A stretch of 64,000 nt of DNA from Nostoc sp. NMS9 (GCF_017114995.1 NZ_JABXKL010000048.1:1-64000); one strand, 5' to 3'. Positions 9,696-19,862 are shown, counted from the stretch's first letter. Translations and numbers: made by a program. The notes: generated by a model not told the origin, from the sequence alone.

Positions 9696-9919
9696 GAAAC
9701 TGAACTCCTGACTACGCGGTTAGGTAAAATACTAAAATCCTGACAATAATTTGCTCGTTTCTTTTTTACTATACAACTCAGTAGGTTAGTGAGAATAAAC
9801 GATGAGTGGTTAAAGTTGGGCAGGAGATATTAGGCGTTGGGAAACCAGTACGTTGCCAGAGTTTTTTTGAACAGCGGTTTTTGGCTTAGAATAACAGCAA
9901 AGCGGTGGCAATGCTGCTT

Positions 9920-10366
9920 TTAGGTTGACTGACGCTCTAGGCTAGCTTCCATTGTGTTAGTTAAAAAATGGCCAGCCAAAATCCCACTACTGAGGTAATA
10001 TGTATCTTGCGAAATCCGGTGTAGGGTTTCAAAGCCACTACGACGCTGACGATCGCCTAGTACCCAGTAACGCTGTACGATAGTATCCAGACCAATCCAG
10101 CCTTCGCCTTCAACCTGCCCCAAAATATTATGTTGTAGTAAAAAAGTATACTGACGCTCTCCATCATGCAACCGCCCCTTATATTGCAGAGAGATTTCAG
10201 AGCGATCGCTACCTGGGAATATCAGTTTTGTGGCCATAGTGAACCAGTTATCTCGATTCCAAGCTACCAAGGTCATACCCTTGACGCTAATTGGCATACC
10301 ATTGCGTTCCAGCCAATTTCCTTCCATTGCCCAGCGTCCTGGTTCCAATAAAAAAGTATGAGCCAC
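9920..10366 (-). CDS. Conserved cyanobacterial hypothetical protein
   Basis: 148-residue soluble protein (starts MAHTFLLEPGRWAMEGNWLE from a GTG at 10366). It is rich in Trp, Gly and aromatic residues in alternating beta-like segments (for example GWIGLDTIVQRYWVLGDRQRR), suggesting a small beta-barrel. I recognise the type as conserved in cyanobacteria but cannot name a function. No catalytic motif, signal peptide or membrane helix is visible. Confidence 0.7.
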   Translation of the reverse strand: MAHTFLLEPGRWAMEGNWLERNGMPISVKGMTLVAWNRDNWFTMATKLIFPGSDRSEISLQYKGRLHDGERQYTFLLQHNILGQVEGEGWIGLDTIVQRYWVLGDRQRRSGFETLHRISQDTYYLSSGILAGHFLTNTMEASLERQST

Positions 10367-10434
10367 CTTTTATTCCCTGTCTTGCTCGAGTGCCGCCAAG
10401 ACTACAGTTATAGCAGTAATGAGTTAGGAGTAGA

Positions 10435-10452
10435 GACGCGATTAATCGCGTC
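10435..10452. repeat. Dispersed 18-bp palindrome
   Basis: Perfect palindrome GACGCGATTAATCGCGTC followed by TGTACA. A near-identical copy stands at 28837-28854 and a related inverted pair at 58682-58747. All are between genes, close to stop codons. Confidence 0.7.
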
Positions 10453-10525
10453 TGTACAGGAGTGCTGAGTTATGAGTGAAGAATGAAGAAATTTTTTATC
10501 TTGTTTATTGTTCCTGACTCAGCAT

Positions 10526-11788
10526 TCAGGATTGACCTTGGTGAATTTCTCCCAAAAGTACTTCTTGAGGCGCACCTGTGGCAGTAGGTAGGTTGCCAGG
10601 AATACCCAAATGTCGCCAGTAGGCTAAAACTGCGAAAGCGATCGCTTCTTTAAAATCTGCACTCAAGCCGACTTCATCTGTAGTCCAGACTGGTATGGAT
10701 GCCAACAATAACTGTAATCTTTGTTTCAAATAGAGATTGCGACTACCACCACCACATAATAATACCCGTTGTGGCATTTCTGGCAAAAAAGTGCGGTAAC
10801 TGTGAACAATTGAAGTAGCTGTAAGTTCTGTAAGAGTTGCCAGTACGTCAGCAGGATTGAGTTGGTATGCTTGAGCATCTTTTAAACACTGATGCAGGTA
10901 AGTCACACCAAATAATTCGCGTCCAGTGGATTTGGGTGGCGGTAGATGAAAGTAGTCTTGGTTGAGCCATTGTTCTACTAAAGGATGGCAAGGAGTACCA
11001 CTCGCTGCCCAATTGCCATCTTCATCATAAGTTTTAGCACCAGCACTTAAATGCTCCACTGCTATATCTAACAGACTATTTCCTGGGCCAGTATCCCAAG
11101 CACGAATTTTTGAGAGCCAGTCTCCATGCTGAGGCGGAATATAAGCAACATTGCCAATACCACCAATGTTTTGAATACAACGCCCCTCCTGGGGATGACT
11201 GAGTAAATAAGCATCGACTCTGGGCACGAGAGGCGCACCATGACCACCTATAGCAATATCAGCAACACGGAAATTGCTCACAGTTGCAATGTTTGTAAGA
11301 TGGGCAATTAATGCACCGCGCCCTAGTTGAAGACTGTAACCCAAGGAAATGCCCAGTGCTGTTAGCGGATAGCTAGAGTTTAGCCCGTGGGTAGTGAGCA
11401 TTTCTCTCCCCCTGCTCCCCTGCTCCCCTGCTCCCCCTGCTCCCTCTTTAGGTGGTCGATGATAAACAGTCTGACCGTGGGAGCCAATGAGAGTGGCTGG
11501 CTGATGACCAATTTGAATATTTTGGGCGGCTTGAGCAAACACTTGAGCGATCGCATCATCTATTTCTGCTAATTCTGCCATGGAGATGGCAACGCCTGCA
11601 CCAACTGCTAATATTCTTTCTCTGAGTTCCGCTGGATAAGGATATGTTGCCCCGGCTAGCAACTCAACTTTGAGATCCAATTCTGTACCGGAAATCTCTA
11701 CCAACGCAGCGTCTATGCCATCTACGGATGTGCCACTAATTAAACCGATAACGCGAGTAGGGACAACAGCTTTTTCAGTTGGATGCAT
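10526..11788 (-). CDS. anmK: Anhydro-N-acetylmuramic acid kinase
   Basis: 420 residues from the ATG at 11788; a TTG at 11815 is less likely. AnmK phosphorylates and hydrates 1,6-anhydro-MurNAc to MurNAc-6-phosphate in cell-wall recycling. Family marks: [20 protein letters not shown] at the N-terminus, [31 protein letters not shown] and [12 protein letters not shown], then the C-terminal LLCGGGSRN. Unusual: after HRPP there is an insertion of roughly 25-30 residues ([14 protein letters not shown]...) encoded by the dispersed octamer repeat at 11408-11448. It sits in a region where relatives pass straight to the LQLGRG segment. The frame stays open. Confidence 0.93.
   Translation of the reverse strand: MHPTEKAVVPTRVIGLISGTSVDGIDAALVEISGTELDLKVELLAGATYPYPAELRERILAVGAGVAISMAELAEIDDAIAQVFAQAAQNIQIGHQPATLIGSHGQTVYHRPPKEGAGGAGEQGSRGREMLTTHGLNSSYPLTALGISLGYSLQLGRGALIAHLTNIATVSNFRVADIAIGGHGAPLVPRVDAYLLSHPQEGRCIQNIGGIGNVAYIPPQHGDWLSKIRAWDTGPGNSLLDIAVEHLSAGAKTYDEDGNWAASGTPCHPLVEQWLNQDYFHLPPPKSTGRELFGVTYLHQCLKDAQAYQLNPADVLATLTELTATSIVHSYRTFLPEMPQRVLLCGGGSRNLYLKQRLQLLLASIPVWTTDEVGLSADFKEAIAFAVLAYWRHLGIPGNLPTATGAPQEVLLGEIHQGQS
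11408..11448 (-). repeat. Octamer repeat (AGCAGGGG type) inside anmK
   Basis: Several degenerate copies of an 8-nt unit read within the anmK frame as [13 protein letters not shown]. The same unit occurs between genes at about 25254-25280, 27095-27127 and 45995-46040 and within another reading frame at 51893-51958. Confidence 0.75.
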
Positions 11789-12283
11789 CGATCGAGATTC
11801 TTTTGTTGATTGCAATAGTTTAGTTTAATTCATGTTACTAGCTATGTCAAAACACTCAGGTTGCATAGTTGACTACAGAAGTAAAAGTAAATAGAGCAAA
11901 GGAAGAATGTCAAAACCAATAGCAATGGCCGCGAATCTATTTCTATTTATCAGCAAACAAGGAATTTCAAACAGTTTTCTTTGTTATCTTGATTGATCCT
12001 TAATCAGAACAACATCCGAAAATACCAATTCTTGATATATACGAGCTAACTTTACAACTTTTTTATCTTCAGATAAAGAACAGATCCTCTATCCCCTTTT
12101 TCGGCAAGTGAAAGTACTTATTTTTGTTCCAAAATCAAGCAAGTGCTTCACCAAATATAGCAATTTTCCAGTAAATATAAATCCAGTATTTTCATCCTAT
12201 TCTTCCTGATAAAAGACATTACATAATGAACTCAAATCGCACAGCGAATTTTTCAACAATTAAAAATACAAAATCTCAAAACT
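11789..12283. other. Intergenic between divergent genes
   Basis: Nearly 500 A+T-rich bases between anmK (minus) and the PEP-CTERM gene (plus). It must hold both promoters. I see no RNA gene or clear operator. Confidence 0.5.
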
Positions 12284-13045
12284 ATGTCTCTTACAAAAAT
12301 TGCTTGTATCGCGGCTCTATCTTTATCTGCAATCTCCTCATTTATCTATGCAGGTTCTGCCCAGGCTATTTCCTTCCAAGTAACCACTGGCATTGCAGGC
12401 CCTAATGGAGAAACTGACCAAGGTGCTTTTTCTGAGTTTACTCAACTTCCCGGTACTACAACTGTTAACTTCAATAATGGTCAAGCACCAACCACTGGTT
12501 TCGCTAAGTACTCATTTGAGAACAACAGTGGAAGCAGCAGTGTAAGGTCAGATGTATGGGCACCTGCTGGAGCAAATGGTGAGGTGAATAATGGGAAGTA
12601 TTTGGCAGTTTTCAACGGTGATCAAGTCACAATTAAACTTGCAAGTTCCCTCAATTATTTCGGTATTGACTGGGGAGCTATCAGTTCTGGTAACGTTTTT
12701 TCCTTCTACAATGGCGATAATCTGATCAAATCATTTACAACTGAGGATGTGAACCCGGTTGCTCCAATTCATGCGTCACAGCATGGTGGTGAAGGAAATG
12801 GCTATCTTCACTTTTACTCAGATAGTAGCAACGATATTTTCAACAAGATTGTCATTACCCAAACAGGTGGTGGTGGATTTGAAAGCGACAACCATTCTTT
12901 CCATCTAGGAACTGACAAATTTACAGGTTTTGACCCTAAGTCTGTTCCTGAGCCTAGTGTTACCTTAGGTATGCTGGCTGTAGGTGGTATGTTTCTACGC
13001 AAGCGCAAGAATGAAAAGTTGCAAAGTGTAAGGCAATCTCATTAA
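12284..13045 (+). CDS. PEP-CTERM sorted exported protein
   Basis: 253 residues with an N-terminal signal peptide (Lys near the start, hydrophobic core to about residue 28, AQA cleavage). A beta-rich Gly/Asn/Ser-rich middle follows. The C-terminal sorting tail has the diagnostic PEP motif (VPEPSVTLG), a hydrophobic helix and a basic RKRKN cluster. PEP-CTERM proteins are handled by exosortase and tied to exopolysaccharide or surface structures. The body resembles the generic extracellular domain of cyanobacterial PEP-CTERM proteins. Ligand and role are unknown. The exosortase is not in this window. Confidence 0.88.
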   Translation: MSLTKIACIAALSLSAISSFIYAGSAQAISFQVTTGIAGPNGETDQGAFSEFTQLPGTTTVNFNNGQAPTTGFAKYSFENNSGSSSVRSDVWAPAGANGEVNNGKYLAVFNGDQVTIKLASSLNYFGIDWGAISSGNVFSFYNGDNLIKSFTTEDVNPVAPIHASQHGGEGNGYLHFYSDSSNDIFNKIVITQTGGGGFESDNHSFHLGTDKFTGFDPKSVPEPSVTLGMLAVGGMFLRKRKNEKLQSVRQSH

Positions 13046-13556
13046 ATATATCAATCTTAGCTCAGTAAGATTTTGTCTACACTCTACCCTTAGCCTATAC
13101 AAGTATTTCAAAACTTAGTTAATATTAAATACAAATCAGGGTGAGCTTACTTAGGTAAACTCGCCCTAATCCTTTTGCCATTTATAATCGGGACTTCTTC
13201 TACGGTTAATGCTACGCGTAGCAAGCTGTAGAAAAATTTTCTTTAACTAGACTTTTTGCATGAATCAAAAGCCCTCACCCTAAATCCCTCTCCCAAGCTT
13301 GGGAGAGGGACTTTTAAATTGGCTCCCATTCTCGGAACATTGGGAGAATGGGTTGGGGGATAAGGGCAAATTTTACATTTGTGCAAGAGGTCTACTCAAT
13401 ACTGCTTAGAGTTTAACCGAACAGTATTGAGAGTGAACCGTAATTCTGAGTCCTAACTCCTAAATCCTCCTATAGGTTGTTGCATGAAGAAAATATACAT
13501 GGATTAGTTTAGATATAATAATGACTCATTCTTTGTTGTCCTAATTGGAGAAATTA
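13046..13556. repeat. Repeat-filled intergenic region upstream of argG
   Basis: No gene. It contains a 12-bp palindrome GCTACGCGTAGC near 13211, a perfect 26-bp palindrome at 13285-13310 (arms TCCCTCTCCCAAG) and a 9-bp stem CCCATTCTC/GAGAATGGG at 13325-13352. These are typical dispersed palindromes and may also end the PEP-CTERM transcript. The argG promoter should lie in the last 100 bases. Confidence 0.65.
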
Positions 13557-14759
13557 ATGGGTCGCGCCAAAAAGGTTGTCCTGGCATATTCTGGCGGAGT
13601 GGATACCTCAGTTTGCATCCCCTACCTCAAGCAGGAGTGGGGTGTAGAAGAGGTAATTACCCTAGCAGCAGATTTAGGTCAGGGAGATGAATTAGAGCCA
13701 ATCAGAGAAAAAGCTCTGAAATCGGGTGCAAGTGAATCCCTTGTCGCGGCTGTCAAAGACAGCTTCGTTAAAGATTACGCTTTTGGAGCGATTCAAGCCA
13801 ACGCCCTTTATGAAAATCGTTATCCTCTAGGAACCGCCCTGGCTCGTCCACTGATTGCCAAGGTATTAGTAGAAACAGCCGAAAAATATGGTGCTGATGC
13901 GATCGCTCACGGTTGCACTGGCAAAGGTAACGATCAGGTTCGCTTTGATGTCTCTGTAACCGCCTTAAACCCAAACTTGAAGATCCTTGCACCAGCCAGA
14001 GAATGGGGAATGAGTCGTGAGGAAACGATCGCTTATGGGGAAAAGTTTGGTATTCCCTCACCAGTCAAAAAATCTTCTCCCTATAGTATTGACAAGAATT
14101 TGCTTGGTCGTAGTATTGAAGCTGGTTTACTCGAAGATCCATCATTTGAGCCACCAGAAGAAATTTATGAGATGACCAAAGCGATCACTCACACTCCCAA
14201 CGAGCCAGAGTACATCGAAATTGGTTTCCACGGTGGTATTCCCACAACCCTCAACGGTATAGCCAAAAAGCCAGTTGAGCTAATTGAAGAACTCAATCAG
14301 GTTGTAGGAAATCATAGCATCGGCCGGATCGATATGATTGAAAACCGTCTGGTGGGGATCAAATCGCGGGAAATCTACGAATCACCCGCGATGTTGGTAC
14401 TAATTCAGGCACATAGGGATTTAGAAAGCTTGACCTTAACGCCAGATGTTACCCATTACAAGCGTGGGATTGAAGAAACTTACAGCCAAATTGTTTACAA
14501 CGGTTTGTGGTACAGTCCACTCAAAGTTGCACTCGATGCCTTTATTCAAAAGACACAAGAGCAAGTTTCTGGAACTGTGCGAGTGAAGTTGTTCAAGGGT
14601 AACTCTACGATAGTTGGGCGTTCTAGCGATAATTCTCTTTATACTCCCGATTTGGCAACCTACGGAGCCGAAGACAAATTTGACCACAAAGCCGCTGAAG
14701 GCTTTATCTACGTTTGGGGACTACCGACTCGCATTTGGTCAAAGCAGATTAGGGGTTAA
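13557..14759 (+). CDS. argG: Argininosuccinate synthase
   Basis: 400 residues, the usual length. It joins citrulline and aspartate with ATP to form argininosuccinate in arginine synthesis (cytosol). The N-terminal [15 protein letters not shown] is the PP-loop. [14 protein letters not shown] and [15 protein letters not shown] are the characteristic substrate-binding motifs. GGAG at 13547-13550 precedes the ATG at 13557; a TTG at 13545 overlaps that ribosome binding site and is not the start. Arginine also feeds cyanophycin in Nostocales. Confidence 0.97.
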   Translation: MGRAKKVVLAYSGGVDTSVCIPYLKQEWGVEEVITLAADLGQGDELEPIREKALKSGASESLVAAVKDSFVKDYAFGAIQANALYENRYPLGTALARPLIAKVLVETAEKYGADAIAHGCTGKGNDQVRFDVSVTALNPNLKILAPAREWGMSREETIAYGEKFGIPSPVKKSSPYSIDKNLLGRSIEAGLLEDPSFEPPEEIYEMTKAITHTPNEPEYIEIGFHGGIPTTLNGIAKKPVELIEELNQVVGNHSIGRIDMIENRLVGIKSREIYESPAMLVLIQAHRDLESLTLTPDVTHYKRGIEETYSQIVYNGLWYSPLKVALDAFIQKTQEQVSGTVRVKLFKGNSTIVGRSSDNSLYTPDLATYGAEDKFDHKAAEGFIYVWGLPTRIWSKQIRG

Positions 14760-14870
14760 AAGTTAAGAGTTAAGAGTTAGGAGTTAGGAGTTAAAAAAGC
14801 AAAATAGAAAAGTAAAAGTTAAAAAATTCACTTTTTACTTTACTCCTCACTCCTCACTCCTCACTGCACT
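14760..14870. repeat. Tandem heptamer repeats
   Basis: Repeats of GAGTTAA/GAGTTAG and then of the CTCACTC type between argG and the convergent DedA gene. The two halves are partly complementary and could act as a bidirectional stem. Confidence 0.6.
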
Positions 14871-14886
14871 AGTTTTTATGGTTGAC

Positions 14887-15516
14887 TTACTCTTCTGCTG
14901 CACCTTTAACCTGGCGAGACTCCAGCCACAGGGGCACAAAAATTAAGGCAGCGAGAATTAATAACGCTGCGATCGCAAATTGACCCACCCAAGCAACCAA
15001 TTGTTCTAAAGAGACTATTTTGCCAGCAAAAAAAGCTAATGTCACCATCAAACTAGCCCAAGCAACTGCTCCTAACAAGTTGTATAAAAAGAATTTTCTA
15101 AAGGGCATTTCAGCTATACCAGCTAGTGGTGCAGCAAAAACTCGTAACAATGCCAAAAAACGCCCAAAAAACACCCCTTTAGCAGCATTTTGACTAAATT
15201 GATCTTTAATACTCAGCAGCCGCACTTCAGAAATCCGAAATATGCTGCCAACTTTTACCAGAAAAGCCCAACCGCTAACTCTACCAATCCAATAGCCACA
15301 AGTGCCACCAATGACAGCACCCATGATTGCGTCACCGAGAACCAGCCAGAAATTTAGTTCATCGCTGCCAGCTAAAAACCCGCCCACTAAGGTCACGGTT
15401 TCACCAGGAAGGGGAATGCCTAAATTTTCTAGCAAAATTCCGAAAAAAATTGCCCAATATCCGTAATTATGAGCAACTTCCTGGATATTTTCTAGTGAAA
15501 TCAGCTCTAAAGACAT
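14887..15516 (-). CDS. DedA family membrane protein
   Basis: 209-residue inner-membrane protein. It has the DedA/SNARE-associated pattern: N-terminal amphipathic segment, ENLGIPLPGETVTLVGGFLAG, then GYWIGRVSGW, and FFGRFLALLRVFAAPLAGIAEMPFRKF with the conserved Arg residues, plus two or three further helices. Members of the family are thought to move or flip membrane lipids and support envelope homeostasis. The ATG at 15516 is convincing. It converges with argG. Confidence 0.9.
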   Translation of the reverse strand: MSLELISLENIQEVAHNYGYWAIFFGILLENLGIPLPGETVTLVGGFLAGSDELNFWLVLGDAIMGAVIGGTCGYWIGRVSGWAFLVKVGSIFRISEVRLLSIKDQFSQNAAKGVFFGRFLALLRVFAAPLAGIAEMPFRKFFLYNLLGAVAWASLMVTLAFFAGKIVSLEQLVAWVGQFAIAALLILAALIFVPLWLESRQVKGAAEE

Positions 15517-15990
15517 TCCGCACCGCCGTCTTTACAAATTTTTACTTTTACTATATCTTTGCTTGTTTTTGGGTGGGGTGTCAATCAAACTAATACATAG
15601 AGTCATTAAGTCATTAGTTTAATACTGACTAATCCATAGCTTATAGTCTATGGTAACTGTTAACTTTCAAATATTTTTGGAATTTGTACCACATGTTCAT
15701 AATTTATTGAAAAAAGATTAAAAATTTTATAGGAAATTTATAAATATCCGTTTAAATTGTGAAAATTTTGTAAAAGATACGGTTGATACCGAAATTGTTA
15801 GGCGCTTATGCCTATATTGATGAAAGTTATCACAAATTATACGACATGAATACTGAAATAATCTCTCTCAACTGTAGGACTGCAATTGCCCAAATATCTG
15901 GGTAAAAGAGTCATTTCACTGTTGAAAGAGAAAAAGTATTTATGTCTTTTTCAATTTTTTGTCAAGTGTTCCAATTACCCTGTTAAATTC
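15517..15990. other. Intergenic between divergent genes
   Basis: A+T-rich region upstream of both the DedA gene and the STAS gene. No gene or RNA is recognised; an N-terminal extension of the STAS frame to 15886 has no family similarity. Confidence 0.45.
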
Positions 15991-16344
15991 ATGGCTTTCA
16001 CACAAGAACTTCAAGTGATTTTGTTTAAACCCCAAGGAAGCATAGATTTGGAAGGCGGTAAGGCTTTGAGCGAACAGATGGCTGGAGTCGTCCCTCAAGC
16101 TTATCAACTCTGGGTTATCGACCTAGCAGAAGTTAACTTCATGGACAGCTCTGGGTTAGTTCCTTTAGTAAAAGGGTTAAAAGCTGCACGTCAGAGTGGT
16201 TGCCGCTTGGTTCTATGCAACGTACAAGCTCCTGTACGGTTGATTTTGGAACTTACCCAACTTGATACAGTGTTTGAAATTTTTCACACTTACCAAGATA
16301 TTTTTACCACCGTCAAAGATAACAGTCTGGTGCTAGCAGACTAA
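15991..16344 (+). CDS. STAS-domain protein (anti-sigma factor antagonist type)
   Basis: 117 residues, a single STAS domain starting MAFTQELQVILFKPQG. The core has LWVIDLAEVNFMDSSGLVPLVKGLKAA, which carries the Ser of the phosphorylatable DSSG motif. Proteins of this kind bind anti-sigma or switch kinases and act by reversible Ser phosphorylation. The ATG at 15991 matches the family start. No partner kinase lies next to it. The last codons are duplicated 93 nt downstream. Confidence 0.9.
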   Translation: MAFTQELQVILFKPQGSIDLEGGKALSEQMAGVVPQAYQLWVIDLAEVNFMDSSGLVPLVKGLKAARQSGCRLVLCNVQAPVRLILELTQLDTVFEIFHTYQDIFTTVKDNSLVLAD

Positions 16345-16432
16345 CTAATAAATCTACCTATAGAAGGATGGCGGAGTCAAGCAATATTTGCATTTTTTCA
16401 CATTCTCTAAGATAACAGTCTGGTGCTAGCAG
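16318..16432 (+). repeat. Direct repeat duplicating the STAS gene 3' end
   Basis: A 22-bp sequence at 16318-16339, ending the STAS coding region (GATAACAGTCTGG...), recurs at 16411-16432, exactly 93 nt further on. The second copy lies outside the gene. Confidence 0.85.
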
Positions 16433-16827
16433 GCTGATTTTCTTTCTTGTCTAGAAAAGAATGTTGAGGGAAACTCATGGCTTTGAGCTAGGTAGTATAA
16501 ATTACAGATGAATGAATCTGCTTATTGGAAGTCATCTACCTAAAGCAGTAAAGTTCAGAAATGACCAAAATTGGTCAAAGCAAATGCAACTGTTTGTGAC
16601 ACTCCCCAGCCTTTTAAAGACAGGGTTTTTCAAATTACTCTAAGCTAATTGTTTTATATGCAGCGTAACTAGTGAAAAGAAGCAGGAGGTAAGAAAGGTT
16701 AGAATATCAGCTTTTACGTTATTTCTAACTTTATAGTTATTTTTGCCTCGATCTAGTACTTGGATGCCTCCAACATGCTTTGATCCACCAATTTCTTACC
16801 TCTTATGATTCCACCATAATAGTAACT
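16345..16827. other. Intergenic between convergent genes
   Basis: It contains the second copy of the STAS 3'-end repeat. Otherwise A+T-rich with no recognisable gene. Confidence 0.5.
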
Positions 16828-17388
16828 TTAGGCATTCTGGGGAGTCGAAATATTAGTTTGTTCGGATGCTGGGCGGGGGAAATTTGGTAAATCAATACCG
16901 CTATGACTTGCATTGCGAGTTTTTAGTGCTAAACGGTAACTCACACTTTGCAGTTCTGCTTGCAGTTGGCGGTTTTCCCGTTGTAGCATTGCTACCTTTT
17001 CTCTCACTGGCGTCATCCGCTCTTCAAACTTCCGACGGTAAATTTGAGGCAACTCTTGTACTACTTGCTCCAACATCCGAGTGCGATCGGTAAGTTCTTG
17101 AACTGACTGTCGCAATTGGTAAATCTCGGAGTCACGAGTTGTAATTTGCTCTTGGTAGAACGCCACCTGCTGTTCCACAGCTTGAAGTTGTTCTTGTAAA
17201 GCGTGTAACTGGGTCAGATCGCGCTCAAATTCCGGTTGCTGGGGCATAAAAGTAGTGTTACCTTTTACCAGCCGGAAGAGTTCTTGAGATAGTTGTTGTA
17301 CTAATTGATCGCGAAGTTGCAACTCCTGGCGTAGCTGCGATACTTCCGTCGAGAGAACTTGAATATTAGGTGTATCAGATTGGCTCAC
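16828..17388 (-). CDS. Coiled-coil protein, function unknown
   Basis: 186 residues, almost all predicted coiled coil from about residue 10 to 150 (many Leu/Gln/Glu heptads, e.g. LRQELQLRDQLVQQLSQEL), with a short Pro/Ser-rich tail. No membrane segment. The start is a GTG at 17388. I know similar proteins from filamentous cyanobacteria only as conserved hypotheticals; a structural or scaffold role would be a guess. Confidence 0.72.
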   Translation of the reverse strand: MSQSDTPNIQVLSTEVSQLRQELQLRDQLVQQLSQELFRLVKGNTTFMPQQPEFERDLTQLHALQEQLQAVEQQVAFYQEQITTRDSEIYQLRQSVQELTDRTRMLEQVVQELPQIYRRKFEERMTPVREKVAMLQRENRQLQAELQSVSYRLALKTRNASHSGIDLPNFPRPASEQTNISTPQNA

Positions 17389-17590
17389 AGTAGCTTAAAG
17401 CTCCCATTCAGAATCTTGTCCACTCTAGGTATAACTGCGGGAGTACTACCTTTGGCAAGTATTTGTTAATTTAGCATTCCCAAACAAGTCAAGAAAAAAG
17501 AAAAAGACAAAATTTTATTGAATGGGAGTGGGGATTGGACATTCAGTTTCTTCCCTAGTTACTAGTTCCTAGTCCCCAGTCCTCAGTCTC

Positions 17591-17950
17591 TTAGACTGTT
17601 GCAGCTGTTGCAGCTACTTTAGTGGGCTTTTCTTTTTCCTCTTTAGGGGGTTTTTCTTCTTCAATGTCCTGCTTAATTGTCAAATAGCGAATCACTTCTT
17701 CACTCAAACGCATGGCGCGTTCAAAGGGGGCGATCGCAGTTGCAGGGGCACTGTAGTTTAATTGGATGTAGATGCCATCCCGATGTTTTTTGATTTCGTA
17801 AGCCAAACGGCGCTTACCACGATTTTGAATTTGGATCTCCTGGGCGCCTTGATCGCGAAGCAAATTCTGATATTTGGTAACTGCTTGCTCTACCTGCTCC
17901 TCTCCCAGGTCAGGACGGAGGATGTACATTGTTTCGTAATTTGTAGTCAT
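17591..17950 (-). CDS. rpsF: 30S ribosomal protein S6
   Basis: 119 residues. Starts [21 protein letters not shown], then [25 protein letters not shown], the normal S6 RNA-binding core. The C-terminal tail is charged (Glu/Lys/Pro), longer than in E. coli S6 and common in cyanobacteria. The ATG at 17950 is chosen over an upstream frame to 17974. It is a component of the 30S platform, next to S18 and S11. Here it is not followed by rpsR. Confidence 0.96.
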   Translation of the reverse strand: MTTNYETMYILRPDLGEEQVEQAVTKYQNLLRDQGAQEIQIQNRGKRRLAYEIKKHRDGIYIQLNYSAPATAIAPFERAMRLSEEVIRYLTIKQDIEEEKPPKEEKEKPTKVAATAATV

Positions 17951-18329
17951 ATTTTTCAGTTTCCTCATGGACAAAAGTGGCTGCTGATATTAATTTATAC
18001 CTGAATTTTATTTAAAATGCCAGTATTAATCAACATCTGAAGCAACAAGGAACTATAATCTTACCAGTTTTCAATTTGAATCATTAGCCAAATCGCCGAA
18101 GTTTGGATTTTTGGATGTCCCTAATGAAAACTAGGTTGGGAGGCAACCCTGATATTTCTTTAACAAGATTGATCGAGCTATCAGCTTCGCTAAGAGGTAT
18201 CTTTCTTTAAGGGCATCTTAATAGCGATCGCTTTTTTGCTCAAGGCTCAATCGCTTTGCTCCCAGCTAACTGACGATTGCTACCTGCTCACAGCTTCTAA
18301 TCGCAGAAAAAAGGATATTCATCAAGGTT
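17951..18329. other. Intergenic between divergent genes
   Basis: Holds the rpsF promoter and that of the next plus-strand gene. No RNA gene or operator recognised. Confidence 0.45.
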
Positions 18330-19103
18330 ATGGCGCAGCGCTACGTGCGAATTCAAAATCCAGAAGGACAGATTTACTATGGGTTACTACAGCTATCCCT
18401 GAATGTGCAGGTGCTAGATGCTCCACCCTGGTTACAAGGACAACCCACTGATTTAACTTTGACACCAGAAAATTACCAAATTCTGGCTCCCTGCGCTCCC
18501 TCAAAAATTGTGGCGGTGGGTAAGAATTATGCAGATCATGCAGCCGAAATGGGAACTCCAGTACCTTTTGAGCCATTAATCTTTCTTAAGCCACCTACGT
18601 CGATCATTCCATCTGAGAGGGAAATTAAGTATCCTCCCCAGTCACATAGAGTTGACTATGAAGGAGAGTTAGCTCTAGTGATTGGCGATTACGCCTTTGA
18701 ATGTACGCCAGAGGTAGCCCAAACCAAAATTTGGGGCTACACCATCGCCAATGACGTAACAGCGCGGGATTTACAAAAACAGGATGGTCAATGGACGCGA
18801 GCCAAAGGTTTTGATACTTTCTGTCCCTTGGGGCCTTGGATTGTACGGGAATTAAATCCAGGAGCGAGATTGCAGACTTTTGTTAATGACGACGCTAATC
18901 CAGTTCAATCTACCTGTATTGATCGGATGGTGTTTTCCCCCGATATTTTAGTTTCCTATATCAGTCAGGTGATGACGCTACTACCTGGTGATTTAGTGCT
19001 TACAGGTACGCCGGAGGGTGTAAGTGCTTTGCATCCAGGCGATCGCGTCCGCGTAGAAATTGAAGGTATCGGTCGCCTGGAAAACACCGTAGCGACCCGT
19101 TAA
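18330..19103 (+). CDS. Fumarylacetoacetate hydrolase family enzyme
   Basis: 257 residues with the FAH C-terminal fold. Motifs: KIVAVGKNYADHAAEMG, HRVDYEGELALVIGD (metal-binding Glu pair), GYTIANDVTARDLQ, KGFDTFCPLGPW and the LTGTPEGVS loop. These are metal-dependent C-C hydrolases or decarboxylases (fumarylpyruvate, oxaloacetate or similar substrates). Exact substrate unknown. The ATG at 18330 fits. The stop lies 3 nt from the stop of the convergent Tic20-like gene. Confidence 0.92.
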   Translation: MAQRYVRIQNPEGQIYYGLLQLSLNVQVLDAPPWLQGQPTDLTLTPENYQILAPCAPSKIVAVGKNYADHAAEMGTPVPFEPLIFLKPPTSIIPSEREIKYPPQSHRVDYEGELALVIGDYAFECTPEVAQTKIWGYTIANDVTARDLQKQDGQWTRAKGFDTFCPLGPWIVRELNPGARLQTFVNDDANPVQSTCIDRMVFSPDILVSYISQVMTLLPGDLVLTGTPEGVSALHPGDRVRVEIEGIGRLENTVATR

Positions 19104-19106
19104 CTT

Positions 19107-19583
19107 CTAACGCACTTGCATATACACTGCATCGGAAATTGCCGGAATTTCTGCATAACGTCCACTTACAGACTGGATGACTGAATATGCGACTGCTCCC
19201 ACTATGCCGATAAAAATGGTTGTAGATAGGGTTTGGATGGCAAAACCACCAGAGGGAACTAGTCCCACAACATCAGTTAGGATGCTAAACAAAAAGATAA
19301 TGATGTCCAAAAGGATTGCTTGCATGGTGTTGAAACGAATAAAGTGACTAATTTTTTCGTTTCTTACTACCAGCAAAAATAAAGCAAAGAAAATAATCAT
19401 TCCTGCATAACGCACGCCATAGTAAATTCTCAACAATGGCAGAAGCGGTAGAAACAGTAGTTGTAATGGTGGAAACTCTAAGAGCAAATATCTACCAAAT
19501 ACAAAAACTTCAATTAGAGGAAGCAAATAAGGCAAGGAAGCAAAAATCCGATCTGAAACTGTTGTAGACCCGCGCCAAGACAT
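19107..19583 (-). CDS. Tic20/Ycf60-like membrane protein
   Basis: 158 residues with four hydrophobic helices. It resembles Tic20 (Ycf60), a component of the chloroplast inner-envelope import complex whose cyanobacterial homologues have no settled role. Typical stretches: RIFASLPYLLPLIEVFVFGR and HFIRFNTMQAILLDI. Good ribosome binding site (AGGAG) upstream of the ATG. Confidence 0.85.
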   Translation of the reverse strand: MSWRGSTTVSDRIFASLPYLLPLIEVFVFGRYLLLEFPPLQLLFLPLLPLLRIYYGVRYAGMIIFFALFLLVVRNEKISHFIRFNTMQAILLDIIIFLFSILTDVVGLVPSGGFAIQTLSTTIFIGIVGAVAYSVIQSVSGRYAEIPAISDAVYMQVR

Positions 19584-19664
19584 TATGCGTTCTCCTGTCG
19601 TTAAATTTTAATAGTTACTTGAGCTTAGGATAACGCAGTTGCTAGGTCTTGCTGAGAAATTCAA

Positions 19665-19862
19665 CTATTCTATATGGGCGATGCGAAAGCCCATCATACA
19701 TTCATATTGGTCTGGCTGCTGTTGAGTAAGTTTGCGAATAGCTTGACCACAGCGCAGTTGACCCCCACGCCAACGGGGTTGACCGCTCCCGTCAGCGAGT
19801 AAACAAGACTGGCAAACTTGCTCAGGGGCAAGGATTTGCTCGTCCATTAAAATGACTAGCAT
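19665..19862 (-). CDS. Small conserved cysteine-containing protein
   Basis: 65 residues from the ATG at 19862, chosen because an excellent AGGAGGG ribosome binding site lies just upstream (19867-19874 on the plus strand is its complement); the ORF extends to 19892. Four Cys (CQSC, RCGQ, ECMM) could bind metal, but spacing does not match a standard zinc ribbon. Conserved in cyanobacteria as far as I recall. Function unknown. Confidence 0.65.
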   Translation of the reverse strand: MLVILMDEQILAPEQVCQSCLLADGSGQPRWRGGQLRCGQAIRKLTQQQPDQYECMMGFRIAHIE

